DNA of 64,000 nucleotides, from positions 62,001-126,000 of the forward strand of contig NZ_FUHW01000014.1 in assembly GCF_900163545.1 (NCBI RefSeq). The letters run 5' to 3'. The DNA comes from Arthrobacter rhombi (GTDB lineage Bacteria; Actinomycetota; Actinomycetes; Actinomycetales; Micrococcaceae). Below are positions 7,457-15,558 of the stretch, piece by piece; positions within the stretch are counted from its first letter, which is position 1, and every line of letters starts with the position of its first letter. Under the pieces are notes generated by a model. It did not search any database, was not told the DNA's origin, and saw nothing but the letters and a program-made list of their open reading frames with translations. A program made the position numbers and the translations under genes.

Positions 7457-9154
7457 ATGGGTCATATTGATGTTGCCGGGATCGACTATTTTCTCTCCGA
7501 TGGCACGCAGCTGCTGAACGAGGTCTCCTTCAAGGTCGGCAACGGCAGCAAGACAGCCCTGATCGGACCCAATGGTGCCGGGAAAACCACGCTGTTCAAG
7601 ATCATCGCCGGTGACCTCACCGCCGACGGCGGGACCGTCGGCCTTTCGGGGTCGATGGGCATCATGCGCCAGTTCGTCGGCCAGGTCCGTGACGAGTCCA
7701 CGGTGCGCGATCTCCTCGTTTCCGCAGCACCTCCCGCCCTGGCGAAGGCTGCGGCCGAGCTGGCAGCCGCCGAGGACGCCATGCTCGAGGACCACTCCGG
7801 CCCCGCGGCCGAGGAGAAGACGCAGATGCGTTACGCCCAGGCGATCGTGGACTGGGGTGACGTGGGCGGATACGACATTGAGACCGTCTGGGACGTGGTC
7901 TGCATGGAGGCCCTCGGCCTGCCCTTCGAACGCGCCGCCCACCGCCCGGCGACCACGCTCTCCGGTGGCGAGCAAAAACGGCTGGTCCTGGAGGCCCTCT
8001 TCGCCGGCAACGACGAGGTGCTGCTGCTCGACGAACCGGATAACTACCTCGACGTCCCGGGTAAGCGTTGGCTGGAAGGCAAGCTGCGCAGCTCCGACAA
8101 GGCCGTGCTGTTCATCAGTCACGACCGCGAGCTGCTGAACCAGGCCGCCGAACGCATCGTCACCCTTGAACCCGGCGTCAACGGGGCCTCCGCATGGATC
8201 CATGGCGGGTCCTTCGGCACCTACGGCGAGGCTCGTGCGGACCGCAACGCCCGGTTCGAGGAACTGCGCAAACGGTGGGACGAGGAGCACGCCAAGCTCA
8301 AGGAGCTGGTGAACATGTACAAGAACAAGGCGGCGTTCCGCTCCGATATGGCCACCCGGTACAGCGCGGCACAGACCCGGTTAGCGAAGTTCTTGGAGAT
8401 CGGCCCTCCCGAGGCGCTGCCGATGGAGCAGAACGTCAAGATGCGACTCAAAGGCGGACGCACCGCCAAACGGGCAGTGGTGGCCACGAAACTGGAGCTG
8501 ACCGGGTTGATGAAGCCCTTCTCCACCGAGGTCTGGTTCGGGGACCGGGTGGGCGTGCTCGGTTCCAATGGTTCGGGCAAATCGCACTTCTTGCGGCTGC
8601 TCGCCGCCGGCGGCACCGATCCCGAACGCGAGCACCTGCCCGTCTCGGATATCACCCTGACCGAGGTCCCCCATGAGGGCAAGGTCAAGCTCGGCGCCCG
8701 CATCCGGCCGGGCTACTTCGCCCAAACGCATATCCGGCCCGATCTGGGCCATCGTTCCCTGCTCGACATCCTGCACCGTGGTGACGAGCACCGTTCGGGC
8801 CTGGCTCGCGAGGCAGCCTCGGGCGCCCTGGACGGTTATGGCTTGGCCGCACAGGCAGAGCAGGCCTTCGATTCGTTGTCGGGAGGTCAGCAGGCCCGTT
8901 TTCAGATCCTGTTGCTGCAACTCTCGGGAGCGACCCTGCTCCTCCTCGACGAACCGACTGACAACCTTGACCTGCACTCCGGCGAAGCCCTGGAACGGGC
9001 GGTCAATGCTTTTGAAGGAACCGTCCTGGCGGTCACCCACGATCGCTGGTTCGCCAAGTCCTTCGACAGGTTCCTGGTCTTCGGCTCCGACGGCAGGGTC
9101 TACGAGTCGGAGGAACCCGTCTGGGATGAGGCCCGGGTCCAACGGTCCCGCTGA
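7457..9154 (+). CDS. ABC-F family ATPase (translation-associated or antibiotic-resistance type)
   Basis: Cytosolic protein of 565 aa with two ABC cassettes and no membrane segments. Cassette 1 has Walker A GPNGAGKTT (residues 37-45), signature LSGGEQKRL and Walker B LLLDEPDNYLD. Cassette 2 has GSNGSGKSH, LSGGQQARF and LLLLDEPTDNLD. The linker between them is charged (RWDEEHAKLKELVNMYKNKAAF), as in the ribosome-binding ABC-F group. Members either modulate elongation (EttA) or protect ribosomes from antibiotics; the sequence alone does not decide. TAGACT ends 6 nt before the ATG with no Shine-Dalgarno. It diverges from ferritin. Confidence 0.93.
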   Translation: MGHIDVAGIDYFLSDGTQLLNEVSFKVGNGSKTALIGPNGAGKTTLFKIIAGDLTADGGTVGLSGSMGIMRQFVGQVRDESTVRDLLVSAAPPALAKAAAELAAAEDAMLEDHSGPAAEEKTQMRYAQAIVDWGDVGGYDIETVWDVVCMEALGLPFERAAHRPATTLSGGEQKRLVLEALFAGNDEVLLLDEPDNYLDVPGKRWLEGKLRSSDKAVLFISHDRELLNQAAERIVTLEPGVNGASAWIHGGSFGTYGEARADRNARFEELRKRWDEEHAKLKELVNMYKNKAAFRSDMATRYSAAQTRLAKFLEIGPPEALPMEQNVKMRLKGGRTAKRAVVATKLELTGLMKPFSTEVWFGDRVGVLGSNGSGKSHFLRLLAAGGTDPEREHLPVSDITLTEVPHEGKVKLGARIRPGYFAQTHIRPDLGHRSLLDILHRGDEHRSGLAREAASGALDGYGLAAQAEQAFDSLSGGQQARFQILLLQLSGATLLLLDEPTDNLDLHSGEALERAVNAFEGTVLAVTHDRWFAKSFDRFLVFGSDGRVYESEEPVWDEARVQRSR

Positions 9155-9250
9155 GCGGGAATACTCGCCCCGCCCTGAACGCTATGCCTGAAAGCTGGCC
9201 GTTAAGGAATAATGGCCACGATCTAACGTTCCCCATCGAAGGAGACCACG

Positions 9251-10624
9251 TTGAGCATGTACGCCGTCACCAACCCAGCCACCGGAGAAGTTGAGAAGGA
9301 ATTCGAGACCTTCACCGACGCGGCCCTGCAGGAAGCCACCGCCAGCGCGCATTCAGCCTTTGGCACGTGGCGGAACACCTCGGTGGATGATCGGGCCGCC
9401 CTGCTCGGACGGGTTGCCGACCTCTACGAGGAACGCCGGGACGAACTGGCGGCGATCATCACCCGGGAGATGGGCAAGCCTGCCATGCAGGCCAAGGGCG
9501 AAATCGGCATCGTCGTCTCCATCTACCGCTACTACGCGGCCAACGGCCCCGGATTCCTCGCCGACGAGGAACTCGACGTCGTCGCCGGCGGCTCAGCCGT
9601 GGTGCGCAAGGAGGGCCTGGGCGTGTTGCTGGGAATCATGCCCTGGAACTTCCCGTACTACCAGGTGGCCCGATTCGCAGCCCCCAACCTGATGAACGGC
9701 AACACGATCCTGCTCAAGCACGCCCCGCAGTGCCCGGAATCTGCCGTGGCCATGGAACAGATCTTCCGTGATGCCGGGGCCCCTGAGGGCGCCTACGTGA
9801 ATATCTTCGCCACCAATGACCAGATCGCCGAGCTCATCGCCGATCCGCGGATCCAGGGGGTATCGCTCACCGGTTCGGAGCGTGCCGGTTCCGCGGTGGC
9901 CGAAATCGCCGGCCGCAACCTGAAGAAGGTCGTCCTGGAACTGGGCGGATCCGACCCATTCATCCTGCTCGACACCGACAACCTGGATAAGACCGTCAAA
10001 CGCGCGGTCAACGCCCGCATGGGTAATGGTGGCCAAGCCTGCAATGCCGCCAAACGCTTCATCGTCATGGCGGACCTCTACGACGACTTCGTCGAGAAGT
10101 TCACCGCTGCCGCCGGTGCCATCACCCCGTCGGACCCCACCGACGATCAGACGGCGGTGGGCCCCTTGTCCTCGCAGTCGGCGGCAGACAACCTGCAGAA
10201 GCAGGTCGACTCGGCCATTGCCGAGGGAGCCCAGGTGCTGGTCGGTGGTTCCAAGGTCGCCGATGATTCGGCCTTCTTCCAGCCCACCGTGCTCACCGGG
10301 GTCACCGATGACATGGAGGTCTTCCATCAGGAACTCTTCGGCCCGGTCGCGATGATCTTCAAGGTCTCCAGCGAGGAGGACGCCGTGGCCCTGGCCAACG
10401 ACACCCCGTTCGGCCTCGGTTCCTCGATCTTCACCGAGGATCCCCAGCGGGCCCAGCGGGTGGCACACCAGATCGACGCCGGCATGGTCTTCATCAACGA
10501 GCCCGGCGGCACAGCAGCCGAACTGCCCTTCGGCGGGATCAAGCGCTCCGGCGTCGGCCGCGAACTCGGCAAATACGGGATGGAGGAGTTTGTGAACCGC
10601 AAGCTCATCCGCACCCGCAAGTAG
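9251..10624 (+). CDS. gabD: NAD(P)-dependent succinate-semialdehyde dehydrogenase-like aldehyde dehydrogenase
   Basis: Oxidises an aldehyde to the acid, most probably succinate semialdehyde to succinate. The 457-aa sequence has the ALDH cofactor site (GIMPWNFPYYQVAR), the general-base Glu in VVLELGGSDPFIL, the nucleophile Cys in NGGQACNAAKRF, and the C-terminal EPGGTAAELPFGGIKRSGVGREL. It is shorter than the ~480-residue E. coli GabD but fits the YneI/Sad-like group. The TTG at 9251 is preferred because GGAG lies 6 nt upstream; the ATG two codons on would be 12 nt away. No GABA transaminase gene is nearby, so the physiological substrate is uncertain. A strong terminator follows. Confidence 0.88.
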   Translation: MSMYAVTNPATGEVEKEFETFTDAALQEATASAHSAFGTWRNTSVDDRAALLGRVADLYEERRDELAAIITREMGKPAMQAKGEIGIVVSIYRYYAANGPGFLADEELDVVAGGSAVVRKEGLGVLLGIMPWNFPYYQVARFAAPNLMNGNTILLKHAPQCPESAVAMEQIFRDAGAPEGAYVNIFATNDQIAELIADPRIQGVSLTGSERAGSAVAEIAGRNLKKVVLELGGSDPFILLDTDNLDKTVKRAVNARMGNGGQACNAAKRFIVMADLYDDFVEKFTAAAGAITPSDPTDDQTAVGPLSSQSAADNLQKQVDSAIAEGAQVLVGGSKVADDSAFFQPTVLTGVTDDMEVFHQELFGPVAMIFKVSSEEDAVALANDTPFGLGSSIFTEDPQRAQRVAHQIDAGMVFINEPGGTAAELPFGGIKRSGVGRELGKYGMEEFVNRKLIRTRK

Positions 10625-10631
10625 CCACCGC

Positions 10632-10671
10632 AAAAGGCCGTTTCCACCCTTCGGGGCGGAAACGGCCTTTT
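10632..10671. terminator. Bidirectional intrinsic terminator
   Basis: Perfect 14-bp stem: AAAAGGCCGTTTCC at 10632-10645 pairs with GGAAACGGCCTTTT at 10658-10671. An inner CCC-TTCG-GGG cap sits on top. A/T runs on both flanks allow termination in both directions between gabD and the converging acylphosphatase gene. Confidence 0.9.
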
Positions 10672-10685
10672 GTTGTTCCTGGGGC

Positions 10686-11009
10686 TCAGCCGACCTCGAA
10701 GCCTCCGCGGTCTCCGCGGACCTCGATCTGACGGACGTCTAGACGTTCTACCCGCCCCGGGGTCCGGGGCGAGCGTAGCCAGTCGATGAGTGCCGCGACC
10801 GCATCCGCGGAGCCCTGCACGGTCACACAGACGCTGCCGTCGGGAAGATTCACCGCGGAGCCTTCCACACCGAGTGCTTCGGCGCGTTCCCGGGTCCGGT
10901 AACGAAATCCGACGCCCTGCACCATGCCGTGGGCCATCGCCTCCGCGGCCGTCACCGCGGCATCGGTTTGCTGGCCGCCGGTGTCGTGGGTGTGGTGTTC
11001 GGCGCTCAT
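10686..11009 (-). CDS. acyP: Acylphosphatase
   Basis: Hydrolyses acyl phosphates. The 107-aa protein carries the family signature GMVQGVGFRYRTR with substrate-binding Arg36, and the catalytic Asn54 in GSAVNLPDGSV. The ~25-residue N-terminal tail, rich in His, Thr and Ala, precedes the usual ~90-aa domain. Its ATG overlaps the stop of the S9 peptidase gene (ATGA at 11006-11009), so the two form an operon on the minus strand. Confidence 0.93.
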   Translation of the reverse strand: MSAEHHTHDTGGQQTDAAVTAAEAMAHGMVQGVGFRYRTRERAEALGVEGSAVNLPDGSVCVTVQGSADAVAALIDWLRSPRTPGRVERLDVRQIEVRGDRGGFEVG

Positions 11010-13000
11010 GCTGTCCCGGGGTCTCCCCTGGTCAATTCGATGGGCGCGACATCGGCCTCAAAACCAAAGACGCGGGCGTAGAACGCCAGCGAGAGTTCCT
11101 GGGCACGCACGATATTGGCTGCCTGCCGGAACCCGTGTTGTTCCCCAGCGAAAAGCACATAGGCATGTTCGATCCCCTTGGCAGCCAGAGCGTCGGCGAA
11201 CTTCTGCGACTGATTCGGTGGCACCACCTTGTCCTCGTTGCCTTGGAGCAACAGCACCGGGCAGTCCAGCGCATCGACGTGGTTGATGGGCGCCCGTTCG
11301 GCATACAGTTCACGGGCCGCGGGCCACGGGCCCACCAAGGACTCCATGTAGTGGGCCTCGAAATCGTGGGTGTCCGCGACGAGCGCCTCCAGATCGGCCA
11401 CCCCGTAGCGTGAGATTCCTGCGTTGAAGGTCTCGGTGTTGGTCAGGCAGGCCAGGGTGGTCCAGCCGCCGGCCGAACCGCCTTCGATGGCCAGTCGGTC
11501 CGGGTCGGCCAACCCGGCATCGACCAGGCCCCGCATGACCGCGACGGTGTCCTGGACATCGGCGACGCCCCATTGTCCGGCCAACCGATCCCGGTAGGCC
11601 CTGCCGAATCCGCTGGATCCCGCATAGTTGACGTCCACCACGCCCAAACCATGGCTGGTGTAGTAGGCGATCTCCAAGGACAGCCCAATCCGCGCCTGCC
11701 CGGTCGGACCGCCGTGCACCATGGCGATGAAGGGAGGTTTTTCACCGGTACGGCCCAGGTAGCCGGCGAGCGCCGGTTCGTAGACGTTTGCGTGCACCAC
11801 CGTCCCGGTCTCGTCGGTGAATTCCATGGCCTTCCCGGTGGGGAGGACCCCGGGGTCCGGGAGTTCTGCCAAGGACCTGCGGATGGTCCTCATCTGGCAG
11901 GAGGACAGATCGATGACCCGGATGCCGACTCCCTCGGTGGAGTTCTGCGAGACGGTGAGGACCTGTGGGCCCGTGCCGTCGTCGTGAACTTCGATGGGCA
12001 GGGCATGGGTCAGGACGGCCTCGACGTCGTTCAGGGTCCCCGTGGCCGGGTCGAGTACACCCAGCCGCATCCCGTGGGTGCCATGGGCGGCCAGGATCTT
12101 CCCGTCCTCGAGCACCGCATACCAGGTGCTACCGACCTGCCAGAGAGGTTCGGCGAATTCTTCTTCTCGCGGGCAGAGCGCGAGGGCCTGCCCGCCGTTG
12201 ATCGTCTGACGGTAGAGATTCCACCAGCCCGAGCGGTCCGAGATGAACGCCAGGGTCCCGGCGTCGAGCCATTCGGGTTGGAGCACCGATTCGTTCGCCG
12301 AGCCGGCCAGGTCGGTTACCTGGGCAACCTTCCCTGCCTCGTCGAGTTCCCCGACATGCAAAACGGTCCCGTCCCAGGGCATCTGCGGGTGTTCCCAACT
12401 GATCCAGGCGATATGCCGCGCGTCGGGGCTCAGGCGAGGAAAGGCAACAAAACGGGAGGAGGGCGTCACCCGGCGCAGCCGTGTCGCGTCCTGGGCGGCG
12501 CTGCCGTCCAAGGGGATGGCGACGATATAGCGTTCCGGGGTTGTTCCCCTGAGGTCCTCGCAGACGGCCAGAATTTCGTCGGCGCTTCGTGAGGGAACGA
12601 ACTCGGCGAAACGCAGTTGCGGGTCACCCCCGGCATCGGGGCGGGGCCAGGATGCGGGGGTCAGCGCGCTGATGCCTGCACGGGAGCGCAGGTGGACCCG
12701 CTGATCGGCGAAGTTCGCGAAGACGAAGCTGCCCGTTTCGGCAGCGTCGACCAGTGGAGCCCAGGCCGCGCCCCCGTATTCGTGGACCCGGCTGCGGACG
12801 TTATAGGGAGCCGGGAGCAGCTCCACCTGAGGTTCTCCCTCGGCCATGATGGTGCTCCGTCCCCCTTCTTCGGGGAGGCCTTCAACCCACCAGACGGCGT
12901 CTGCCACGAAACGGGGAAAGCTCACCGGCCTCCGGGTGGCAACCAGTGATGCCGCGGTCAGGGGGGATGGCCAGGAGCCGAATGCTGCACGAATACTCAT
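11006..13000 (-). CDS. Prolyl oligopeptidase family (S9) serine peptidase
   Basis: Cytosolic peptidase of 664 aa, probably a dipeptidyl or acylaminoacyl-type aminopeptidase. Residues 1-400 form a WD/TolB-like beta-propeller (repeated SPDARHIAWISW and FISDRSGWWNLY segments). The C-terminal alpha/beta hydrolase holds the nucleophile Ser in EGGSAGGWTTL, the Asp in QGNEDKVVPPNQS and the His in GEQHGFRQ. The ATG at 13000 is chosen over upstream in-frame codons because the family N-terminus begins there and AGCCTA (TAGGCT on this strand) ends 8 nt before it. It is coupled to acyP downstream and diverges from the DUF1697 gene. Confidence 0.92.
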   Translation of the reverse strand: MSIRAAFGSWPSPLTAASLVATRRPVSFPRFVADAVWWVEGLPEEGGRSTIMAEGEPQVELLPAPYNVRSRVHEYGGAAWAPLVDAAETGSFVFANFADQRVHLRSRAGISALTPASWPRPDAGGDPQLRFAEFVPSRSADEILAVCEDLRGTTPERYIVAIPLDGSAAQDATRLRRVTPSSRFVAFPRLSPDARHIAWISWEHPQMPWDGTVLHVGELDEAGKVAQVTDLAGSANESVLQPEWLDAGTLAFISDRSGWWNLYRQTINGGQALALCPREEEFAEPLWQVGSTWYAVLEDGKILAAHGTHGMRLGVLDPATGTLNDVEAVLTHALPIEVHDDGTGPQVLTVSQNSTEGVGIRVIDLSSCQMRTIRRSLAELPDPGVLPTGKAMEFTDETGTVVHANVYEPALAGYLGRTGEKPPFIAMVHGGPTGQARIGLSLEIAYYTSHGLGVVDVNYAGSSGFGRAYRDRLAGQWGVADVQDTVAVMRGLVDAGLADPDRLAIEGGSAGGWTTLACLTNTETFNAGISRYGVADLEALVADTHDFEAHYMESLVGPWPAARELYAERAPINHVDALDCPVLLLQGNEDKVVPPNQSQKFADALAAKGIEHAYVLFAGEQHGFRQAANIVRAQELSLAFYARVFGFEADVAPIELTRGDPGTA

Positions 13001-13060
13001 GACACCCGAGCCTACCGGGGGGCCTTCCGCTGTCGAACCCGGCGAGGGCAGAATAGGGCC

Positions 13061-13609
13061 ATGACACGCTTTGCCGTCTTCCTCCGCGGCATCAATGTTG
13101 GAGGCGTCCGCATCACCATGAAGGACCTTGCCGCGACGCTGGCTGCCGCCGGCTACCGGCGGGTGGATACGGTGTTGGCCTCGGGGAACGTCCTGCTTGA
13201 TGCCGACGACGACGATGCCGGCGCCCTGGCGGAGACGCTCGAGGCGGTGTTGAGCGAGCGTTTCGGCTATCCGGCGCGGGTCGTCGCCGTGACGACGGCA
13301 CGGGTGGCGGCACTGGTCGGGGCCTATCCGTTCCCCCCGATCGACGACGGGGTCCCCCGGCACGACTACGTGGTCCTCGCCGCCACCGAGGAGGCCGTGG
13401 CCTCGGTCGTGGCTGCTGCCCCACGGCCCGCCGACGGGGAGAATTACGCTGCCGGGGACTCGGTGCTGTATTGGCAGGTTCCCCGCGGGGCATCGCTGAG
13501 CTCCCCGCTCGCCAAGGTCCTGGCCAGCCCGCGGCACAAGGAGCGGTTGACCACGCGGAACCTGAAAACCCTGCGCAAGGTCCTGCTGCGTTCGGCCGGC
13601 ACGGACTAG
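13061..13609 (+). CDS. DUF1697 domain protein
   Basis: Protein of 182 aa matching the DUF1697 family over its full length: FAVFLRGINVGGVRITMKDL at the N-terminus, VLASGNVLLDA, and the C-terminal SPLAKVLASPRHKERLTTRNLKTLRKV. The family has no established biochemical role. It is a cytosolic alpha/beta protein. The start is preceded by CAGAAT with a 6-nt gap and no ribosome-binding site. Its stop overlaps the stop of the converging MFS gene by 4 nt. Confidence 0.9.
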   Translation: MTRFAVFLRGINVGGVRITMKDLAATLAAAGYRRVDTVLASGNVLLDADDDDAGALAETLEAVLSERFGYPARVVAVTTARVAALVGAYPFPPIDDGVPRHDYVVLAATEEAVASVVAAAPRPADGENYAAGDSVLYWQVPRGASLSSPLAKVLASPRHKERLTTRNLKTLRKVLLRSAGTD

Positions 13610-14904
13610 ACGCGTTCGGGGGTCCTGGCGGCTTCGGCGTCGTCCTCGATCTGGTGCGGCCCGTTGATCATGAAGGCACCGGTCACCATGACCACCAGGC
13701 AGACGCCCAGCATTCCGAAGGAGGCACCCCAGCCGCCGGTGGCCTCATGGACCACACCGAAAAGCAGCGGGGCGATCGCGGCACCGGCGTAACCCAGGCC
13801 CTGGCTGAATCCTGCCAGCACCCCGGACCCATAGGTGGTGCGCGAGCGCAGGTTGATCATCAGGAGTGCCATGGCGAACGTCCCCTGCCCGAGTCCGGCC
13901 GAGGTGATCCACCACCAGGTGCCCTGCGTTGGGAGGAAGAACATGCCCAGGTGCCCGGTGATCCAGAGCAAGACGAAGAATCCGACGGCGTAGATGGGTT
14001 GGCGCATCCGCGGGACCACCAGCGGCACCAACAGGCTCACCGGTAGTCCGAGCACCGCGAAGTAGGCCAGCGCGCTGCCGGCCACCGCCGGGGAGATCCC
14101 CTCACCGATGAGATAGGGCGGCAGCCAGGTGAAGTAGACGTAGGTCTGTCCGGAGTTCCCGGCCAGGAAGATGGCCAGGCCCCAGGCCACCCGGGAACGC
14201 CAGGGGTTGATCCTCCGGTCCGCTTCCACCGCGACGACGCCGGCGAGCCGGGTTTTGGTTTCGGCCGGGGTCTCTCCCGCCGCGATCCGGGCATGTTCTG
14301 CAGCCTCCGCACCCCGCCGGCGCCGGTCGGCCGCGAACTGGATGAACCAGGGCACCAGAACGACGGCGCTGGCCAGGGTCCAGAAGCCGATGGAGAACCG
14401 CCAGTTGGACACCTGCTCGAGCGGGACCGCGAACATGGGACTCATGGCGGTGCCGATGGCGATCAGGGTCACGTAGCCGGAGGTGACGGTGGAGATCCGG
14501 TCCGCGAAGTATTTCTTCACCAGCGGCGGCAGGACCACGTTGCCCATGCCGTAGCCGATCATCGTCAGCGCCGAGAGCAGCAGGAAGGAGGTCACGTCCC
14601 CCACAAAGGCCCGGCCCGCCTGCCCGACGATGGCCAGCGCCACGGAAAGCAACAGGGTGCGTTCCAGTCCCAGCACGGCAATCATCCGCGGGGTGAACAG
14701 CCCTGAGATCCCGAAGATGATCGGGGCCAGCATGGCCAAGAGCCCGGTGCTGAAGGCGGTGAAACCGAGCTCCGGACCGATCAAGTCCAACAGCGGGGGA
14801 ACCGAAACGACGGCGGCCCGCACGCTCAGGGCCATCAGCATGATCCCCACCAGGGCTGCGATACGGCCCTTCCAGGGTTTGGTTTTGAAACGCAGGGCCA
14901 TCAT
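13606..14904 (-). CDS. MFS transporter, CynX/NimT family
   Basis: Major facilitator protein of 432 aa with about 12 membrane segments and a central cytoplasmic loop (RRRRGAEAAEHARIAAGE, around residue 200). The GLFTPRMIAVLGLERTL motif and general layout resemble CynX/NimT-type carriers for cyanate, nitroimidazoles and similar small solutes. The substrate here is unknown. The start codon overlaps the stop of the upstream tetR (ATGATGA around 14899-14904), so regulator and transporter are translationally coupled. Confidence 0.88.
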   Translation of the reverse strand: MMALRFKTKPWKGRIAALVGIMLMALSVRAAVVSVPPLLDLIGPELGFTAFSTGLLAMLAPIIFGISGLFTPRMIAVLGLERTLLLSVALAIVGQAGRAFVGDVTSFLLLSALTMIGYGMGNVVLPPLVKKYFADRISTVTSGYVTLIAIGTAMSPMFAVPLEQVSNWRFSIGFWTLASAVVLVPWFIQFAADRRRRGAEAAEHARIAAGETPAETKTRLAGVVAVEADRRINPWRSRVAWGLAIFLAGNSGQTYVYFTWLPPYLIGEGISPAVAGSALAYFAVLGLPVSLLVPLVVPRMRQPIYAVGFFVLLWITGHLGMFFLPTQGTWWWITSAGLGQGTFAMALLMINLRSRTTYGSGVLAGFSQGLGYAGAAIAPLLFGVVHEATGGWGASFGMLGVCLVVMVTGAFMINGPHQIEDDAEAARTPERV

Positions 14905-15443
14905 GAGCCTTTCTTGAGTCGATCGACCTGCTCGAGAAGGGCCCCGATATCCCTACCCACCAGTGAACGGGACCAGGTCCCGGGCATCGTGGAATGGTAG
15001 TAGAGCCCCTCACCGATCAACATGATGGCCTCGGCGGCGTGGGGGTCTGAGACATCTTCGCGGACCAGTCGTTCCCAATCGGCGTGGACTTGGTCCAGAG
15101 CGGTGACGGCTGGGGCGTGCGATCCCGCCGCCAGACGCACGACAGCCTGGTAGAAGGCGTCGAATTCTGTTTCCTCGACAGTGGAGGTGCGCACGTAGTA
15201 TCTGGCAGCACCCTCGGGCGCGGTTGCCATGCGTTCGCTGTCCTGTTGCGCGGCGTCGAGCAGGCGCTCGATCACGGCTTCGGCCAGCGCGTCCTTCGAC
15301 GGGAAGTGGTAGAGCAACCCACCCTTGGAGACTCCGGCGAGCGCGGCGGTCGCGTCCATTGTCGCCGCCCGTTCCCCGTCGCTGCGCAGCAGGTTCGCAT
15401 AGGCGTCGAGGATTTTTTCTCGTGCTGCTGGTGGTCTGGACAT
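14901..15443 (-). CDS. TetR-family transcriptional regulator
   Basis: Repressor of 180 aa with an N-terminal TetR helix-turn-helix (REKILDAYANLLRSDGERAATMDATAALAGVSKGGLLYHFPSKDAL) and a variable ligand-binding C-terminus. It forms an operon with the CynX-like MFS gene and diverges from a DHA2 multidrug pump gene. A perfect 16-bp palindrome lies between the divergent genes at 15502-15517. I chose the ATG at 15443, which fits the family N-terminus; TAGAGT ends 7 nt before it. Longer in-frame starts would add about 16 atypical residues and run toward the operator. Confidence 0.92.
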   Translation of the reverse strand: MSRPPAAREKILDAYANLLRSDGERAATMDATAALAGVSKGGLLYHFPSKDALAEAVIERLLDAAQQDSERMATAPEGAARYYVRTSTVEETEFDAFYQAVVRLAAGSHAPAVTALDQVHADWERLVREDVSDPHAAEAIMLIGEGLYYHSTMPGTWSRSLVGRDIGALLEQVDRLKKGS

Positions 15444-15501
15444 GATCCCGACTCTAGCGTTTTTGGTCGCCTCCGACGTCATCGATGTCATATGGACTCA
15501 A

Positions 15502-15517
15502 TACCGTCCGGACGGTA
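15502..15517. promoter_or_regulatory. Perfect 16-bp palindrome, probable TetR operator
   Basis: TACCGTCCGGACGGTA is a perfect dyad lying 59 bp upstream of the tetR start and 42 bp upstream of the DHA2 pump start. Dyads of the form ACCGTNNNNACGGT are typical of TetR-family operators in actinobacteria. The location would allow control of both divergent units. Confidence 0.75.
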
Positions 15518-15558
15518 CAGTTACTCGGGAGATTCCTCCCCAATCCAAGGACCTTGGC

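Noticed and set aside
7313..8290. Open frame extending ferritin about 325 codons upstream on the minus strand
   Set aside because: It lies antisense to the ABC-F gene, whose motifs are intact. The ferritin family N-terminus begins at 7312. The frame is open only because stop codons are rare in GC-rich DNA.
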